From a virus, in the IMG/VR virus record IMGVR_UViG_3300032236_001850, positions 302,392 through 366,391 of that record: a stretch of 64,000 nucleotides of DNA; one strand, written 5' to 3'. The notes under the pieces were generated by a model. It saw nothing but the letters and a program-made list of their open reading frames with translations. It was not told the origin of the DNA and made no database searches. Shown here piece by piece: positions 45,301 through 54,887 of the stretch. A program made the translations under genes and the position numbers. Within the stretch, counting starts at the first letter, position 1. The number at the start of each line of letters is the position of its first letter.

Positions 45301-46043
45301 CTTATAATCCAACTGTATCTCCTCCGCCAGAATCTGGTCCAACTAATAGTGCTATCTGGAATGGTACTTATTCCGGGGTAACTGGTGGTACTGCTAACGG
45401 TGGTGGTTATATAACAGAATTTTGTATACATAAGGATCACCCTTATTTAATAACTGTTGGCCAGACTAATGGATATAGTACATATGAATATATGGTTAAA
45501 CCTTTCGTTTCTGGTGGTAAGGTTTATCCTCCATTTAGACACACCCAAACTTTCTGGGGTGATACAACTCTTAACTATTATTGGATTCAACAAGCCCATA
45601 GGGATCCTGTAAATTTTGCACAAACCTCAACTGACGTTAGAACTGATTCCATGTATGCTGATAAACTCGGGTTTACTGTTAATGATCAATTTTTAATAGG
45701 CAAGTATTCTTGCGGTGCATATTTATATCTTGCTCCACAATCTGGATCATCCATACAGGTTTCTGGTACCACTGCTCTATCTACACTTTCACTTGGAACA
45801 GGAGAAACTAATGCAATAAATGTTCCTATAATATTTCAATTTAGAGCAGTAGATAAACTTGGATATATCGGAGGATGGAGAAAATCAGGAAATCTTTCAA
45901 ATATAACTTATACAAAGAAAATTGGTATTGATATACAAATACAAAATGAGGATTCATTTTCTTTCGATGTACAAGTTACTGGATCATATAAAAATGACAC
46001 ATTAGTTGCTCCTAATTTTGACAGTGGTCTTACAACTAATTAA
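42360..46043 (+). CDS. Very large virion structural protein
   Basis: A 1227-aa protein behind a leader of aataaaaaataaccaaaa. The first 90 residues are helical (FLRLQKNSLEIINGLNQVAV, then GEIDRLDNNIKSLAG) and probably oligomerise; further on are beta-rich domains, a helical region with DALDQAIAETRLELNAG near 447-463, and another helical stretch with DKITDLQNQITLLTAQLSKA near 765-784, a coiled coil. The C-terminal third is beta-rich and Tyr/Gly/Ser-rich. It sits among tail genes and is likely a large baseplate or fibre component. Confidence 0.78.
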   Translation: MAGTQNTISSLVAQFLRLQKNSLEIINGLNQVAVSTNNTVSIEVLDEQGLPKTANIPSYGFLRGEIDRLDNNIKSLAGIGDSSSTVRNPDGTYSQVFKVETLKNPPSLSNLAVPSTFAVKDNWFFESFLTPLLYISINVTGQISDAADRIVVKRVIANTQTDDQKAYFDANIKGRNDLSYDQYLKLLNDNGIGYFVDEDIVQLPLRTIRYIGNFGVISYYDDTVTSVDANGNSFQETRRNYKLDKIAYTDTLTNVKDGKSLDAGDKVATQDGSLYQVTAVNKDQASIQAKRVSGYQPIQIGANSISISSTDFGPRYVQVNVGYNERQGIFFKTIDDNFNIVSADWSTGVVFWSNELKTKNSSGELVTLETYYLNEVSDLGKAFLGAAKENKIPAIQGLRPDAPKVTVDSFKVVQINKQVTDSTSVKVVEDKLNLKTTLKSEIDALDQAIAETRLELNAGLSRHVTHTQSPRSFISDYTQFGNGYDNGINVPNRNYDNIITNSNITSPPGTDVASIRANLNSLIDERTKKAQLYASLVDEVNVLVKDVPQIVEAPKYRVRGFWPFPAPKIDPTTGAQEVIQFNVKYRYLSNGGASQPAEQIEFVDNDGAKKNAAFSNWTEYKTDIRKKVYDETKGIYVWSAEVTSDANVQNVNQLDIAITKGERVEIQISSISEAGWPENPLTSDYSDSVIIQFPDSLSVTGVADTLNTNTQDAAVVKMQRTLDSQGLPSHLSQQFTAGNNTYYHDTTGIASGFFTSAGTVISLFDKITDLQNQITLLTAQLSKAKGVLEVYILDSNNNKIKVSKGSTVKITAGFYSDIFSDPLGFDAGKTASFTYNLQLFNQQASSVELASIIPGGLAQKAPSTISASFPVGYNDNLRYGDCPISLTALTLTDPSIIDNKWFRQAPPFASANAYSQYVYPRFKTVGYDQPLYQSDASLSTYFINPPETSSYSGNALSATNFGITKNGTSATYPQSGSFMIPYNPTVSPPPESGPTNSAIWNGTYSGVTGGTANGGGYITEFCIHKDHPYLITVGQTNGYSTYEYMVKPFVSGGKVYPPFRHTQTFWGDTTLNYYWIQQAHRDPVNFAQTSTDVRTDSMYADKLGFTVNDQFLIGKYSCGAYLYLAPQSGSSIQVSGTTALSTLSLGTGETNAINVPIIFQFRAVDKLGYIGGWRKSGNLSNITYTKKIGIDIQIQNEDSFSFDVQVTGSYKNDTLVAPNFDSGLTTN

Positions 46044-46063
46044 TAACAAATAATAAATGACAT

Positions 46064-49000
46064 ATGTCTGGATCAAAACTTTTTGATTATAATTCTTCAT
46101 TTGCCGTTATAAGAACAAACCCTAAGATTACTGGTAATCTTAGGGTAACTATTGATTCTTCGGGTAAGGTTTCTTTCAATTCAATGAACGCAAACCAAAC
46201 TCTTAGTAATGATAGATTTAAGAATTTCAACATAACTGGGGAGAATACATTTGCTCTTGATGTTTTTAATTTTTTCGATAAGGGTAAACTAGCAAATAAT
46301 ATAATATTTGATACAGCAAGATTTACTAGAGGTGACAGAGAAGTTTCCAAAATATTCTCAGATCAATATGATTTTTTTTATGCTAGTGGAGCATCCGCTT
46401 TAGCAGATAAAAATTACACTGAAACTTTTAGTTATTTTGCTCCTATTTGGTTAAAAAATGAAATACCCGATTACTTTGTGATCTTCAAAGTTCCTGGTCC
46501 GCTGAGTTACATATATTCCAAAAATGAAACTGATATAAAGTCAGGTTTAAAATACAAGATCATAAAACACTATAACAGTGATTCTGATTTTGTTATATCA
46601 TATGGGAAAACACCATCAGGTGAACCCATATACATAAACAGTGGATCCATATTTACTGGATCCAGTGAATATCCTACTTATGAAATTGTTAGTGGCTCTG
46701 GTATAGTTTGTATATTTGATGAATTATATAATATTGATCTCGTTGATGATGTCACAACAACATTCAAGGAAAAAATATTACCAAATTGTTTAGCTATAAA
46801 AACATTTGATCTTACTAAAACTTCTAAGATTGGTAAATATATCAGAAGTATAGTTTCTGATAAAAATTTTACAGATTCACCAATTGATGTAAATTGGGGA
46901 CCAAATTCATACACATATTATAATGGTGTTTCTGTATCACAGGGTTTATACACAAGAAAGGGTGAAATATTATCCGGATATTTTTCTAGTGATTCGTCAG
47001 ATACTATGATAGATTTTGAATCCTATGTCACTAATGGTTTTTCTAGAAATGGTGTAATCCCACCCAATATATTAAATCTTGAATTTCTTTTTGATGATGA
47101 TGAGGCTGATAACTATTCCATAAATAGATATTTTGGTATGTATGTTTCCAGAAACGATCTTAATGTATTGAGATCTAATGGAGAATTTTATTATAAATTC
47201 AAGGACCTTGATGGTAATGAGAATTTACCCAAACCAACAAGAGATGCTTTTGGATATTATTATAATACTGAAAGTTATGGGATAACTGCAGATTCTGGTG
47301 TTAGATTATTTTATGAAAAAGACATTAGTGATGGAAGTAGTCCTGGCGTATTACCTGGATCCGATAATGTTAACATATTGGATTCCAATAAACTTTATTA
47401 TATAACGGATAAGAATGGTAATTTTTACAGTCTCAAAAGGGATGAAGACTATGTTAATTTTGGTGGTAATTCTCCTAAATATGCATACGGGCCTTATGAC
47501 GAATTAACTGGTACATTTGGTACTACTGGTTCTAATTTTATTTCAACTATGGGAAGTTTTGTTATACAAAATAAAAAAACTGATCTTCTTAATTTCACTG
47601 GAATAACTGAAAAAATATCAACCATTCCAGCAACACATGCAACGACGCCAGGTAGAGCTTATGCTGAAATTAAATTTCTTAAAAGTTATGATAAAATAAA
47701 ACCTGTAACGTTTAGACTGTATTGGCCGAATGGTAAGAATAAGGAGGGTAATAAAAGATTTGATGTAGTTTCTTCTGCGGATCTTTCTGCTGTTCTTGTA
47801 TGGATTGATGGATCTTATTACTCAACCGGATCCTCCTTTTATTTCAATGCAGCAACAGGCAAGACTAGTGATGTTGCTAGCGCTTTTTCCGGTGTTATTA
47901 ATGATGTTGATAGTGTAACTTGGGATGCTGGTGTAAACCTCGATTCCTCCGTAATCAGGCTTAGAGATTACGGAGAGTATGGAAATAATTCATATTCAAT
48001 AGCGGTTTTTGATGATTACGATGATTTTTTATTAAGATTTAAAGGTGATTGGTCAAATAGTAAAACTTACTATCAAAATGAAATTGTTTTGTATAATAAT
48101 ATTTTTTATTATGCCTCAACTACAATTTATCCATCGTATCAGGGTCCTGGTACATATACATCCTTTTGGATAACATATAATGGATTCAATAACGATGGAT
48201 ATATTGAAATCAACGGAACAGATGCCTCCATATATAATGGTCCAGTTAACTTTGTAGGTGGAACTAGAAAATCTGATAGCAGATTAATATTTCCGAGTAC
48301 CTACTTGGATTTTATAAAACCTGGTGATTTTATAAATACCAAGGCTGGTTATACAAAGGTTAATTCAATAACAAGATATATTGACACACCTCAGAGAGAT
48401 CCGATAAGTGATAAAATAATTGGATTTGAAAATTTTACCTATAATTATGTTTTAAATATAGATGATAACATTGAAATTGATCTGGGTTACGATAAATCTT
48501 TTAATGTTTATAAATCTGCTAAAATTAATTTAGGTGTATTTACATTTTTTGACGTTAAGGAATTCGATTTTGATTTCTGGAGTTCCGATTATGGGTACAC
48601 ACCAACTCCTGAAACATATAAATATTTTCAGATACCAACGGGTGTTACCGGAATAATTAAACCAAATGTACCATATTTGGTTAAGCAGGGACAGGTTGAA
48701 TATGCTGGAATCGTTTATCCACAGAGTGGAAGTGGATCAGTTCAAACATCCAATCTTTTTTATGGCGCCACTGGATACACATCAATAAAAAATGCAAGAC
48801 CTGATTTATTTAAGGAACTTATAGTTATTCCTGCTGAATATTCTGATATCTACTATGATTCATCAACTGATATAATTTATGGAGCAACAGGAAGTCCAAT
48901 AGGATATAATAAAGATCTTGATACATTTAATGGATTTATAGGAATACAGGATATTTCGCCAAGTTCTGTTGGTATAGATCCATCCAAAATACAAATATTT

Positions 49001-51613
49001 AATAGAGGTAAATTAGAAACTGAATATCAGTATTTGAATGAAAACTACAGCACTAGTCTTTCAAATGTTTCTAGAATTGTGCCCTTTATAAACAAGTGGG
49101 TTTATACTGACGGTACTGATGCTAGAGGCAATGGGTATAGATTAAATTCAAGTCCTGCCTTTTCGCCAACAAATTTTTCTCCGAGTTTCGATAAGAATAA
49201 TTCCGATTCCAGATATCTTACCCATGAATGGTTCTTATTAGAACAGCCTCCTAGAAATTTTCCAATCGAGGCTATGAAAAACCAAAATAGTTATCTGCCT
49301 GGAAAAATAGATTTGGATCTGGCTATAGGTGATGGTAATTATTTAGAATCTTATTTTACTGTTGAACCCTCCGATTATCCTCTGGAATTTAGAGATGATA
49401 AATCTTACACGAAGGAATTGTTTACTACATTCACGTATAACAAATCTAGTGGCTTTTACGAGACCCTTTTCAGAGGAGCTAAGATTGTGCTTAAAAAAAG
49501 ATCAAATCTCTCTAATAGTGTCTCAGATTCGTTAGACAGATATATTCCAAAATATAGAAACTATGAGGATTATAAATTTGCTGCTATATTAAGACCAATA
49601 GTAGAAAATGATGATGTAATACAAGATCCTGTTAGTTATAGAATAATTGAAAATCAAAACCAAAAATTTATACTGTTTGTTTGTGATGTTGTGATGAGGG
49701 ATTACAAATCCCAGGGAGTTGGTTACACTGGAGGAACTGGGGGTGATCCAATATTGGATTATACTCTTCTTTATTCAGTTAACAATAAGGAAAAACTAAC
49801 ATATCCTATGGTTCCTGGTTCTAGACTTTATGAGATATCGGACATTAAATTAAGTTCAGCTCTGGATCTTTCTGTTGGATCAGGATCTGTTGTAAATACA
49901 ACAACGGGTGGTAAAGTTAATATAATATCTAGTTCAACTTACGATACCGATCTAAGGGAAGAAATTCACACATTCTTCAGTGAAAATTCAGCTAATGCAA
50001 CTTCTGGTCCATCTGCAACTGGACCTGGTAGTTTTTATGTGACCCAATTTACACCTTTGGTAACATATCCTTGGCCAATAGGTGTTGGTCCAAATTATTT
50101 AGATTTTGCAAAAATAGTTCCACCAGGAACACCGAATGGTTCAGGAACATCTCCTGAATATACATTCTCTATAAACTTTTCATCTTCCAATCCGGTCATA
50201 GTTCCTGTTGGACCTCAGTCAATTTATAGAAATAAACCGGTTTTCCAAAAATCAGGAGGTCTGGGTTATTATAGTTCTATACTTCAGAGAATATCACTTT
50301 CTGGTATTGCCTCTAGAGTAAATACCAATTCTTCGTATATTAAATATGAAACTTATAAGGATACTGGTGTAGTTTATAATGATTTTGAATTTCATATGGA
50401 TAAGCCTTCTAGGATAATAAAATCTAAGGGATCAAAATCAAGTAAATATTACGGAGGTCCACAAACTCTTGGTGAATCGGTAGCAACAGCATACACAATA
50501 AATGCAAATCTTGATTTGCCGTCAACACTTTTAAGATACTCTGGTGGATATGAGCCTATCTTTAGAAAGATAATACATTTTGATAGAGATAAAAGTGATA
50601 CAATAGCCCAAGTTTCTTATGATCCTTGGATATTCGATCTTTCTTTTAGAAATTGTAATTTTGCTCCATATAAAAGATATTTTGGACTATCTAGGAATCT
50701 ATCTTTTACCAAGGTTTCAAACGATAAGAACATATTATCATTGAGTCAAAATTTACCGGAAGGTCCAGTATATCCTCTTGTTGGTCAATCACCTATATGG
50801 AAAAAGAATTTCAATGTTTTCTCATCCTCTTGGGATCCAGGATATTATGATAGATTTAGCGGACCTTTGACTTACGATAGAGTTGCAGGTACAAGATCTA
50901 TGCAGGAGTATAAAGGTTTCTTGGGTTCAAAGATAATGAAAACTCCTAACACTTTGGAGTTTGATAATTATATAACCCTGGAGATAGTTAGAAATGGAAT
51001 ATCCTATGCTATCTCTGATGTGGCCCTTATAAATTCCCAGATAGATTCATTTTTAAAATCCATACAAAATATTACTGTTGCTAATTCTGGAACAGGAATA
51101 GGTAGACCTGACCCATATGCTTCGGGTGTTGATTATGATAAACTAGATCTAAATCTTTTTCCTAATGCCGAACTTGTTTGGCAATATTTTCCTGATATAA
51201 ATAAGGTAAAAGGTATTATAAGAATGGATAGAATGCTTAGCAGATATCTTCTAAATGATGGCATAAAACAGGTTTTTATAGATAACATTATATCCGAATT
51301 TGGTGTAGGTAATCCGGATTCCATAGATGATGATGTTGCAGAATATGTAAAAAATAACATTATTCCGTTATTCATGGGTGAAAATATGACACTTTTTGCT
51401 AAAAAAGAATCATCTCCTAATGCACAGGAAACAAACAATACAAAATTAGTTAGAGGTGATATAGCAACAGCATATAAATACCAGGAAGGTTTCTATCCGG
51501 AATCTAATTTTAAATTAACAAAATTGACCAACTTAATATATACATTCGAATATAATCTAGATAACAATTATTTATATTCCTTATTGTTTAATTTAGAAAT
51601 AACCAAGATATAA
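46064..51613 (+). CDS. Giant 1849-aa virion protein
   Basis: The longest gene of the window. The start is the ATG at 46064; an ATG at 46057 is out of frame. The product is Tyr/Phe/Ser/Asp-rich and beta-like through most of its length, with possible Ig/PKD-like domains and no catalytic motif. The last 150 residues include a helical segment (DDDVAEYVKNNIIPLFMGEN) before a compact end. A 12-bp hairpin lies 55 bases into the coding sequence. By size and neighbours it is probably a baseplate peripheral or long-fibre component. Family unknown. Confidence 0.8.
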   Translation: MSGSKLFDYNSSFAVIRTNPKITGNLRVTIDSSGKVSFNSMNANQTLSNDRFKNFNITGENTFALDVFNFFDKGKLANNIIFDTARFTRGDREVSKIFSDQYDFFYASGASALADKNYTETFSYFAPIWLKNEIPDYFVIFKVPGPLSYIYSKNETDIKSGLKYKIIKHYNSDSDFVISYGKTPSGEPIYINSGSIFTGSSEYPTYEIVSGSGIVCIFDELYNIDLVDDVTTTFKEKILPNCLAIKTFDLTKTSKIGKYIRSIVSDKNFTDSPIDVNWGPNSYTYYNGVSVSQGLYTRKGEILSGYFSSDSSDTMIDFESYVTNGFSRNGVIPPNILNLEFLFDDDEADNYSINRYFGMYVSRNDLNVLRSNGEFYYKFKDLDGNENLPKPTRDAFGYYYNTESYGITADSGVRLFYEKDISDGSSPGVLPGSDNVNILDSNKLYYITDKNGNFYSLKRDEDYVNFGGNSPKYAYGPYDELTGTFGTTGSNFISTMGSFVIQNKKTDLLNFTGITEKISTIPATHATTPGRAYAEIKFLKSYDKIKPVTFRLYWPNGKNKEGNKRFDVVSSADLSAVLVWIDGSYYSTGSSFYFNAATGKTSDVASAFSGVINDVDSVTWDAGVNLDSSVIRLRDYGEYGNNSYSIAVFDDYDDFLLRFKGDWSNSKTYYQNEIVLYNNIFYYASTTIYPSYQGPGTYTSFWITYNGFNNDGYIEINGTDASIYNGPVNFVGGTRKSDSRLIFPSTYLDFIKPGDFINTKAGYTKVNSITRYIDTPQRDPISDKIIGFENFTYNYVLNIDDNIEIDLGYDKSFNVYKSAKINLGVFTFFDVKEFDFDFWSSDYGYTPTPETYKYFQIPTGVTGIIKPNVPYLVKQGQVEYAGIVYPQSGSGSVQTSNLFYGATGYTSIKNARPDLFKELIVIPAEYSDIYYDSSTDIIYGATGSPIGYNKDLDTFNGFIGIQDISPSSVGIDPSKIQIFNRGKLETEYQYLNENYSTSLSNVSRIVPFINKWVYTDGTDARGNGYRLNSSPAFSPTNFSPSFDKNNSDSRYLTHEWFLLEQPPRNFPIEAMKNQNSYLPGKIDLDLAIGDGNYLESYFTVEPSDYPLEFRDDKSYTKELFTTFTYNKSSGFYETLFRGAKIVLKKRSNLSNSVSDSLDRYIPKYRNYEDYKFAAILRPIVENDDVIQDPVSYRIIENQNQKFILFVCDVVMRDYKSQGVGYTGGTGGDPILDYTLLYSVNNKEKLTYPMVPGSRLYEISDIKLSSALDLSVGSGSVVNTTTGGKVNIISSSTYDTDLREEIHTFFSENSANATSGPSATGPGSFYVTQFTPLVTYPWPIGVGPNYLDFAKIVPPGTPNGSGTSPEYTFSINFSSSNPVIVPVGPQSIYRNKPVFQKSGGLGYYSSILQRISLSGIASRVNTNSSYIKYETYKDTGVVYNDFEFHMDKPSRIIKSKGSKSSKYYGGPQTLGESVATAYTINANLDLPSTLLRYSGGYEPIFRKIIHFDRDKSDTIAQVSYDPWIFDLSFRNCNFAPYKRYFGLSRNLSFTKVSNDKNILSLSQNLPEGPVYPLVGQSPIWKKNFNVFSSSWDPGYYDRFSGPLTYDRVAGTRSMQEYKGFLGSKIMKTPNTLEFDNYITLEIVRNGISYAISDVALINSQIDSFLKSIQNITVANSGTGIGRPDPYASGVDYDKLDLNLFPNAELVWQYFPDINKVKGIIRMDRMLSRYLLNDGIKQVFIDNIISEFGVGNPDSIDDDVAEYVKNNIIPLFMGENMTLFAKKESSPNAQETNNTKLVRGDIATAYKYQEGFYPESNFKLTKLTNLIYTFEYNLDNNYLYSLLFNLEITKI
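46119..46146. other. Strong 5'-proximal intragenic hairpin
   Basis: ACCCTAAGATTA (46119-46130) pairs perfectly with TAATCTTAGGGT (46135-46146) around a CTGG tetraloop, codons 19-28 of the 1849-aa gene. No T tract follows, so it is not a terminator; it could slow early elongation or protect the mRNA. Confidence 0.85.
47947..47975. other. Perfect 10-bp intragenic hairpin
   Basis: CTCCGTAATC (47947-47956) pairs with GATTACGGAG (47966-47975) with a 9-base loop, inside the 1849-aa gene. It lacks a T tract. Confidence 0.8.
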
Positions 51614-51615
51614 TT

Positions 51616-53157
51616 ATGCCGGTAACCAATATAAAATTTATAAATTATAGTGACGGTCAAAATCTAGCAATAGATAAAATAAACCACAATTTTGACGAAA
51701 TTGTAGAAGCCCATGGTGGATCTGTTGGAGAAACTGGACCTAGTGGGGATAGAGGACCAATTGGAAGTAATGGTTTAATTGGACCGACTGGAAATGATGG
51801 TCCAAGGGGAACCAAATGGTTTGTGCAGGGAATTATGCCATCAACAACACCCGGAAATTCTGTGGTTTATGGAGATTATTGGGTTAATAATGGGGATAGT
51901 TTAATTTATCAATTTGGTCCTACTGGATGGAATAGCACAGGATATAGTTTGTCGTCTTCCGGTAATATATTTAATGATGTTACCTCATATTTTACTAATG
52001 GAGGAACAGGAATTTCTGTTAAATTTGATCAGGTTTCACCCGAAAATTATACTTTTATAATTTCGGATAAATCTGCTCAGTCTGGAATAATTAACGAGAA
52101 GCTAGCAAAATTCCTTATTTCCACAGATACCTCCGGAGATCCTTCGGCTCTTCTTGAATTCATGAAAAGTGATTTGATTTTAAGCAACGCTGGAGATTAT
52201 GCATTACATCCAACTTTCTCGTGGGCTACCAGTTTACCAACTGATAACTCGTTGAAGTTTGATGTTCCTGGTGGATCGTTATTAATAGGAGCATCCGGTG
52301 GATTTTCCTCGAATTCACAAAAAATTGATGTCTCTGCAGGTTCTGCTATAGATATAAATTACGGAGCAACTTCTGGATCTGGTATATCTGCAACTGGTGG
52401 AATCAATATCATTTCATCAAATCCAACAAACGGTGTTTTTAATATACTAAGTGATAATTTAAGTATAACTGGTGGACATGCATCCTTTAAAAGTAGTGTA
52501 GAGTTAAACGGAAGTCCAAGTGGTAATTCTCCATCAGTTGAACTCATCATTGGTGGGACATCAGGTTTAAGAACAAGAAGAACAGCAGATAATTTTAACA
52601 CCATATCAAACAGTGTATATAATGTTTCTCTTGAAACACAAGCTGATAAGGAATTCTACATAAACACAAAGGGTAAAATAAGAACTAAAAAACTTAAAAC
52701 AGGTGTGACTTATCAAAGTTATCAGAATTCAGCATTTAGTTCCGGTGGAACAAATTGGTATTTTATATCAAGACCTGGTGGTCCAGTTCAATCTACTGTT
52801 ATTAAAAATGGAAATACTGTTATAGTAACAATAAATGAACCTAACCCAATAGCAAATTTTGGTATTGGTTTGTATAGTGATCCGCTTTATTCTTTATGGG
52901 GTCCTGGATCAATAGACAATGGACAAGCCATTGATATAAGTGTTTACTGTAGTCCAGATTTAAACCAAGGATCCAATACTCTTTTTAAATATATTGGTGT
53001 TGGTACAACTGGTGGTGTGGTTCCCAAAGTAACTTTACCTACTCCAGCATCAGCTGTTGATTTTACTATTGTCAAGGGTGTAACTGGTAGTACCACAACA
53101 GTTTATTATAAAGCTTATACTAGTGCTGGAGGATCTGGAGGATCTTTTACAGTTTGA
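51616..53157 (+). CDS. Collagen-like tail fibre protein 1
   Basis: A 513-aa fibre protein and the first of three adjacent paralogues. Residues 1-36 form a shared anchor with INHNF (22-26); residues 38-65 are Gly-X-Y repeats rich in Pro and Asp (GPSGDRGPIG), a short collagen-like triple helix; then a conserved G-T-K-W and a small GDYWVNN domain (about 65-115). The rest is a beta-rich shaft with repeated Gly/Ser/Thr strands and a C-terminal receptor-binding-type domain. It starts 2 bases after the giant gene's stop, so is co-expressed with it. Collagen-like triplets are common in trimeric phage fibres. Confidence 0.82.
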   Translation: MPVTNIKFINYSDGQNLAIDKINHNFDEIVEAHGGSVGETGPSGDRGPIGSNGLIGPTGNDGPRGTKWFVQGIMPSTTPGNSVVYGDYWVNNGDSLIYQFGPTGWNSTGYSLSSSGNIFNDVTSYFTNGGTGISVKFDQVSPENYTFIISDKSAQSGIINEKLAKFLISTDTSGDPSALLEFMKSDLILSNAGDYALHPTFSWATSLPTDNSLKFDVPGGSLLIGASGGFSSNSQKIDVSAGSAIDINYGATSGSGISATGGINIISSNPTNGVFNILSDNLSITGGHASFKSSVELNGSPSGNSPSVELIIGGTSGLRTRRTADNFNTISNSVYNVSLETQADKEFYINTKGKIRTKKLKTGVTYQSYQNSAFSSGGTNWYFISRPGGPVQSTVIKNGNTVIVTINEPNPIANFGIGLYSDPLYSLWGPGSIDNGQAIDISVYCSPDLNQGSNTLFKYIGVGTTGGVVPKVTLPTPASAVDFTIVKGVTGSTTTVYYKAYTSAGGSGGSFTV

Positions 53158-53163
53158 TATATA
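53156..53163 (+). promoter_or_regulatory. GATATATA late-promoter-like element
   Basis: GATATATA begins on the last two bases of the previous stop codon and lies 32 bases before the ATG at 53188. Confidence 0.6.
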
Positions 53164-53187
53164 GTCTAAGATAATTAAACTGTATAG

Positions 53188-54879
53188 ATGGCCCTTATAA
53201 AATTACTGAGAATAGAAGACGGAGATTCCCAAAAAAATCTAACTGACAAGTTAAATTATAACTTTAATAGATTAGTTACTTTTGGTGGTGGACCTTATGG
53301 GAGGATGGGTAAAAAAGGTCCCATTGGTCCAAAGGGACCAACCGGTCCTATTGGATCGCATGGAGATTCTGGTATAAGAGGAACAATCTGGACTGTTGGT
53401 GTTTGCCAGCCTTCCATTGCATCATCCATTGATGGTGATTATTGGCTTAATACTTATTCAGGTAATTTAGTTTATCAATTTTCTCAGAGCTCTGGCTGGA
53501 ACTACTATGGATTCAATATAAAATCAACCGATTTATTTGATGTTTTTGGCCCACTTTCAACCTTAAGTGGTGTTAGTGCATATAGAGGATACTTTATAGC
53601 TTCACAAACCCCTCTAAATTATACAGTTGTTATAAGTGATGCTGATCTTTCAAGCGGTGCAGGAGCAACTGCAGCAAATCTTTTTATTAATCCTCAGTAT
53701 TCAAAATTTGTAATTGCGACTGATAGTAATAACACTTCGAAAAATTTATTGGAATTCAGTAAGGGTGACTACGCTGATGATGTGAGCTTCACTTCAAAAA
53801 CACCAAAGATTCTTTGGAATCCTGGTGCAACAGCTGACAGAGGTCCATATGGATTGTTATGGAATAATGACTATCTTAATATAAATGTCAGAAATTCCAG
53901 TTCTTCCAATGGTTATTTTAATATAAAATCAAATACCGGTAATTTCTTAGTAAATTCTACCGGATTTAATTATTTTTCCAATGATCCCAACCAAATATCC
54001 AATCTTATCTCCTATGGAAATATAATTTTTGATTTAGGGTCGGGTAAAGTTCTTTTCTCTACTAAAAATATATCTTGGAACGTTGATAAATTTTATATAA
54101 ATTCCTCGCTTGGTATATCAACTGGAGCATTAGAATCAGAATATGCTTTAGATCTTGTGTCCAGTGATTCTGGGTCTGGAAATCTTAGATATATTTACAA
54201 TTCAAATGGTGTTAGAGATGCGGTGCTTATGAATTTCTATCAAAGTAGCCCATCATATTATCAATTATTTACTGTTACTGGTGATGGTGTAACATATGCT
54301 GATAAAACAGTAAGATCTGTACAAACACCGCAACAATTAACTCAAAGTGGAAGTAGTTCAACTTCCATAGGAACGGTTAATTGGGTTTCATTGGTTCCTT
54401 CGATAACAAATACTGGATATATTAATGGCTGTTTTTATGTTAATAATGGTGCAGACCATATAATAGGAAAATCACCATCAGCATCGGCTGGTAATAGAGG
54501 GATATCAATATTTACACCAGCAACGGGTGGATATCTAAATAGCGAAAATGGTGGATGGCTAAATATCCTTGATAATTATGAAGCAATAAGCTTTACTGTA
54601 AGAAGCGATAATCCAGGAGCAACTGGTAGTTGTTTTAAATACATAGGTCTAAATACAGATTATAATGAACAAACCTCACCTTCAACCCTACCTTCGCAAT
54701 CGGATGTTATTCTTGCTGGGTATGCAGCAAACATCGATATAACGATAATAAACATGACTGGATCTGGAGCAACGTTAAGTTCTAATAGATGGTTTAGAGT
54801 TTATTATTCTGCTTGGGGTGGAACTTTAAACACACCACAATGTGGTGTTATATCAACATATAATTCAATAGCAAATTAA
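53188..54879 (+). CDS. Collagen-like tail fibre protein 2
   Basis: A 563-aa paralogue of the upstream fibre with the same head: anchor with LNYNF (22-26), Gly-X-Y repeats at 35-65 (GKKGPIGPKG, GPTGPIGSHG), then G-T-I-W and GDYWLNTYSGNLVYQF. The shaft and tip diverge completely from fibre 1, as expected when receptor specificity changes while attachment is kept. Unlike fibre 1 it has its own promoter-like element, so the ratio of the fibres may be tuned. The receptor is unknown. Confidence 0.83.
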   Translation: MALIKLLRIEDGDSQKNLTDKLNYNFNRLVTFGGGPYGRMGKKGPIGPKGPTGPIGSHGDSGIRGTIWTVGVCQPSIASSIDGDYWLNTYSGNLVYQFSQSSGWNYYGFNIKSTDLFDVFGPLSTLSGVSAYRGYFIASQTPLNYTVVISDADLSSGAGATAANLFINPQYSKFVIATDSNNTSKNLLEFSKGDYADDVSFTSKTPKILWNPGATADRGPYGLLWNNDYLNINVRNSSSSNGYFNIKSNTGNFLVNSTGFNYFSNDPNQISNLISYGNIIFDLGSGKVLFSTKNISWNVDKFYINSSLGISTGALESEYALDLVSSDSGSGNLRYIYNSNGVRDAVLMNFYQSSPSYYQLFTVTGDGVTYADKTVRSVQTPQQLTQSGSSSTSIGTVNWVSLVPSITNTGYINGCFYVNNGADHIIGKSPSASAGNRGISIFTPATGGYLNSENGGWLNILDNYEAISFTVRSDNPGATGSCFKYIGLNTDYNEQTSPSTLPSQSDVILAGYAANIDITIINMTGSGATLSSNRWFRVYYSAWGGTLNTPQCGVISTYNSIAN

Positions 54880-54887
54880 TAAGGAAG

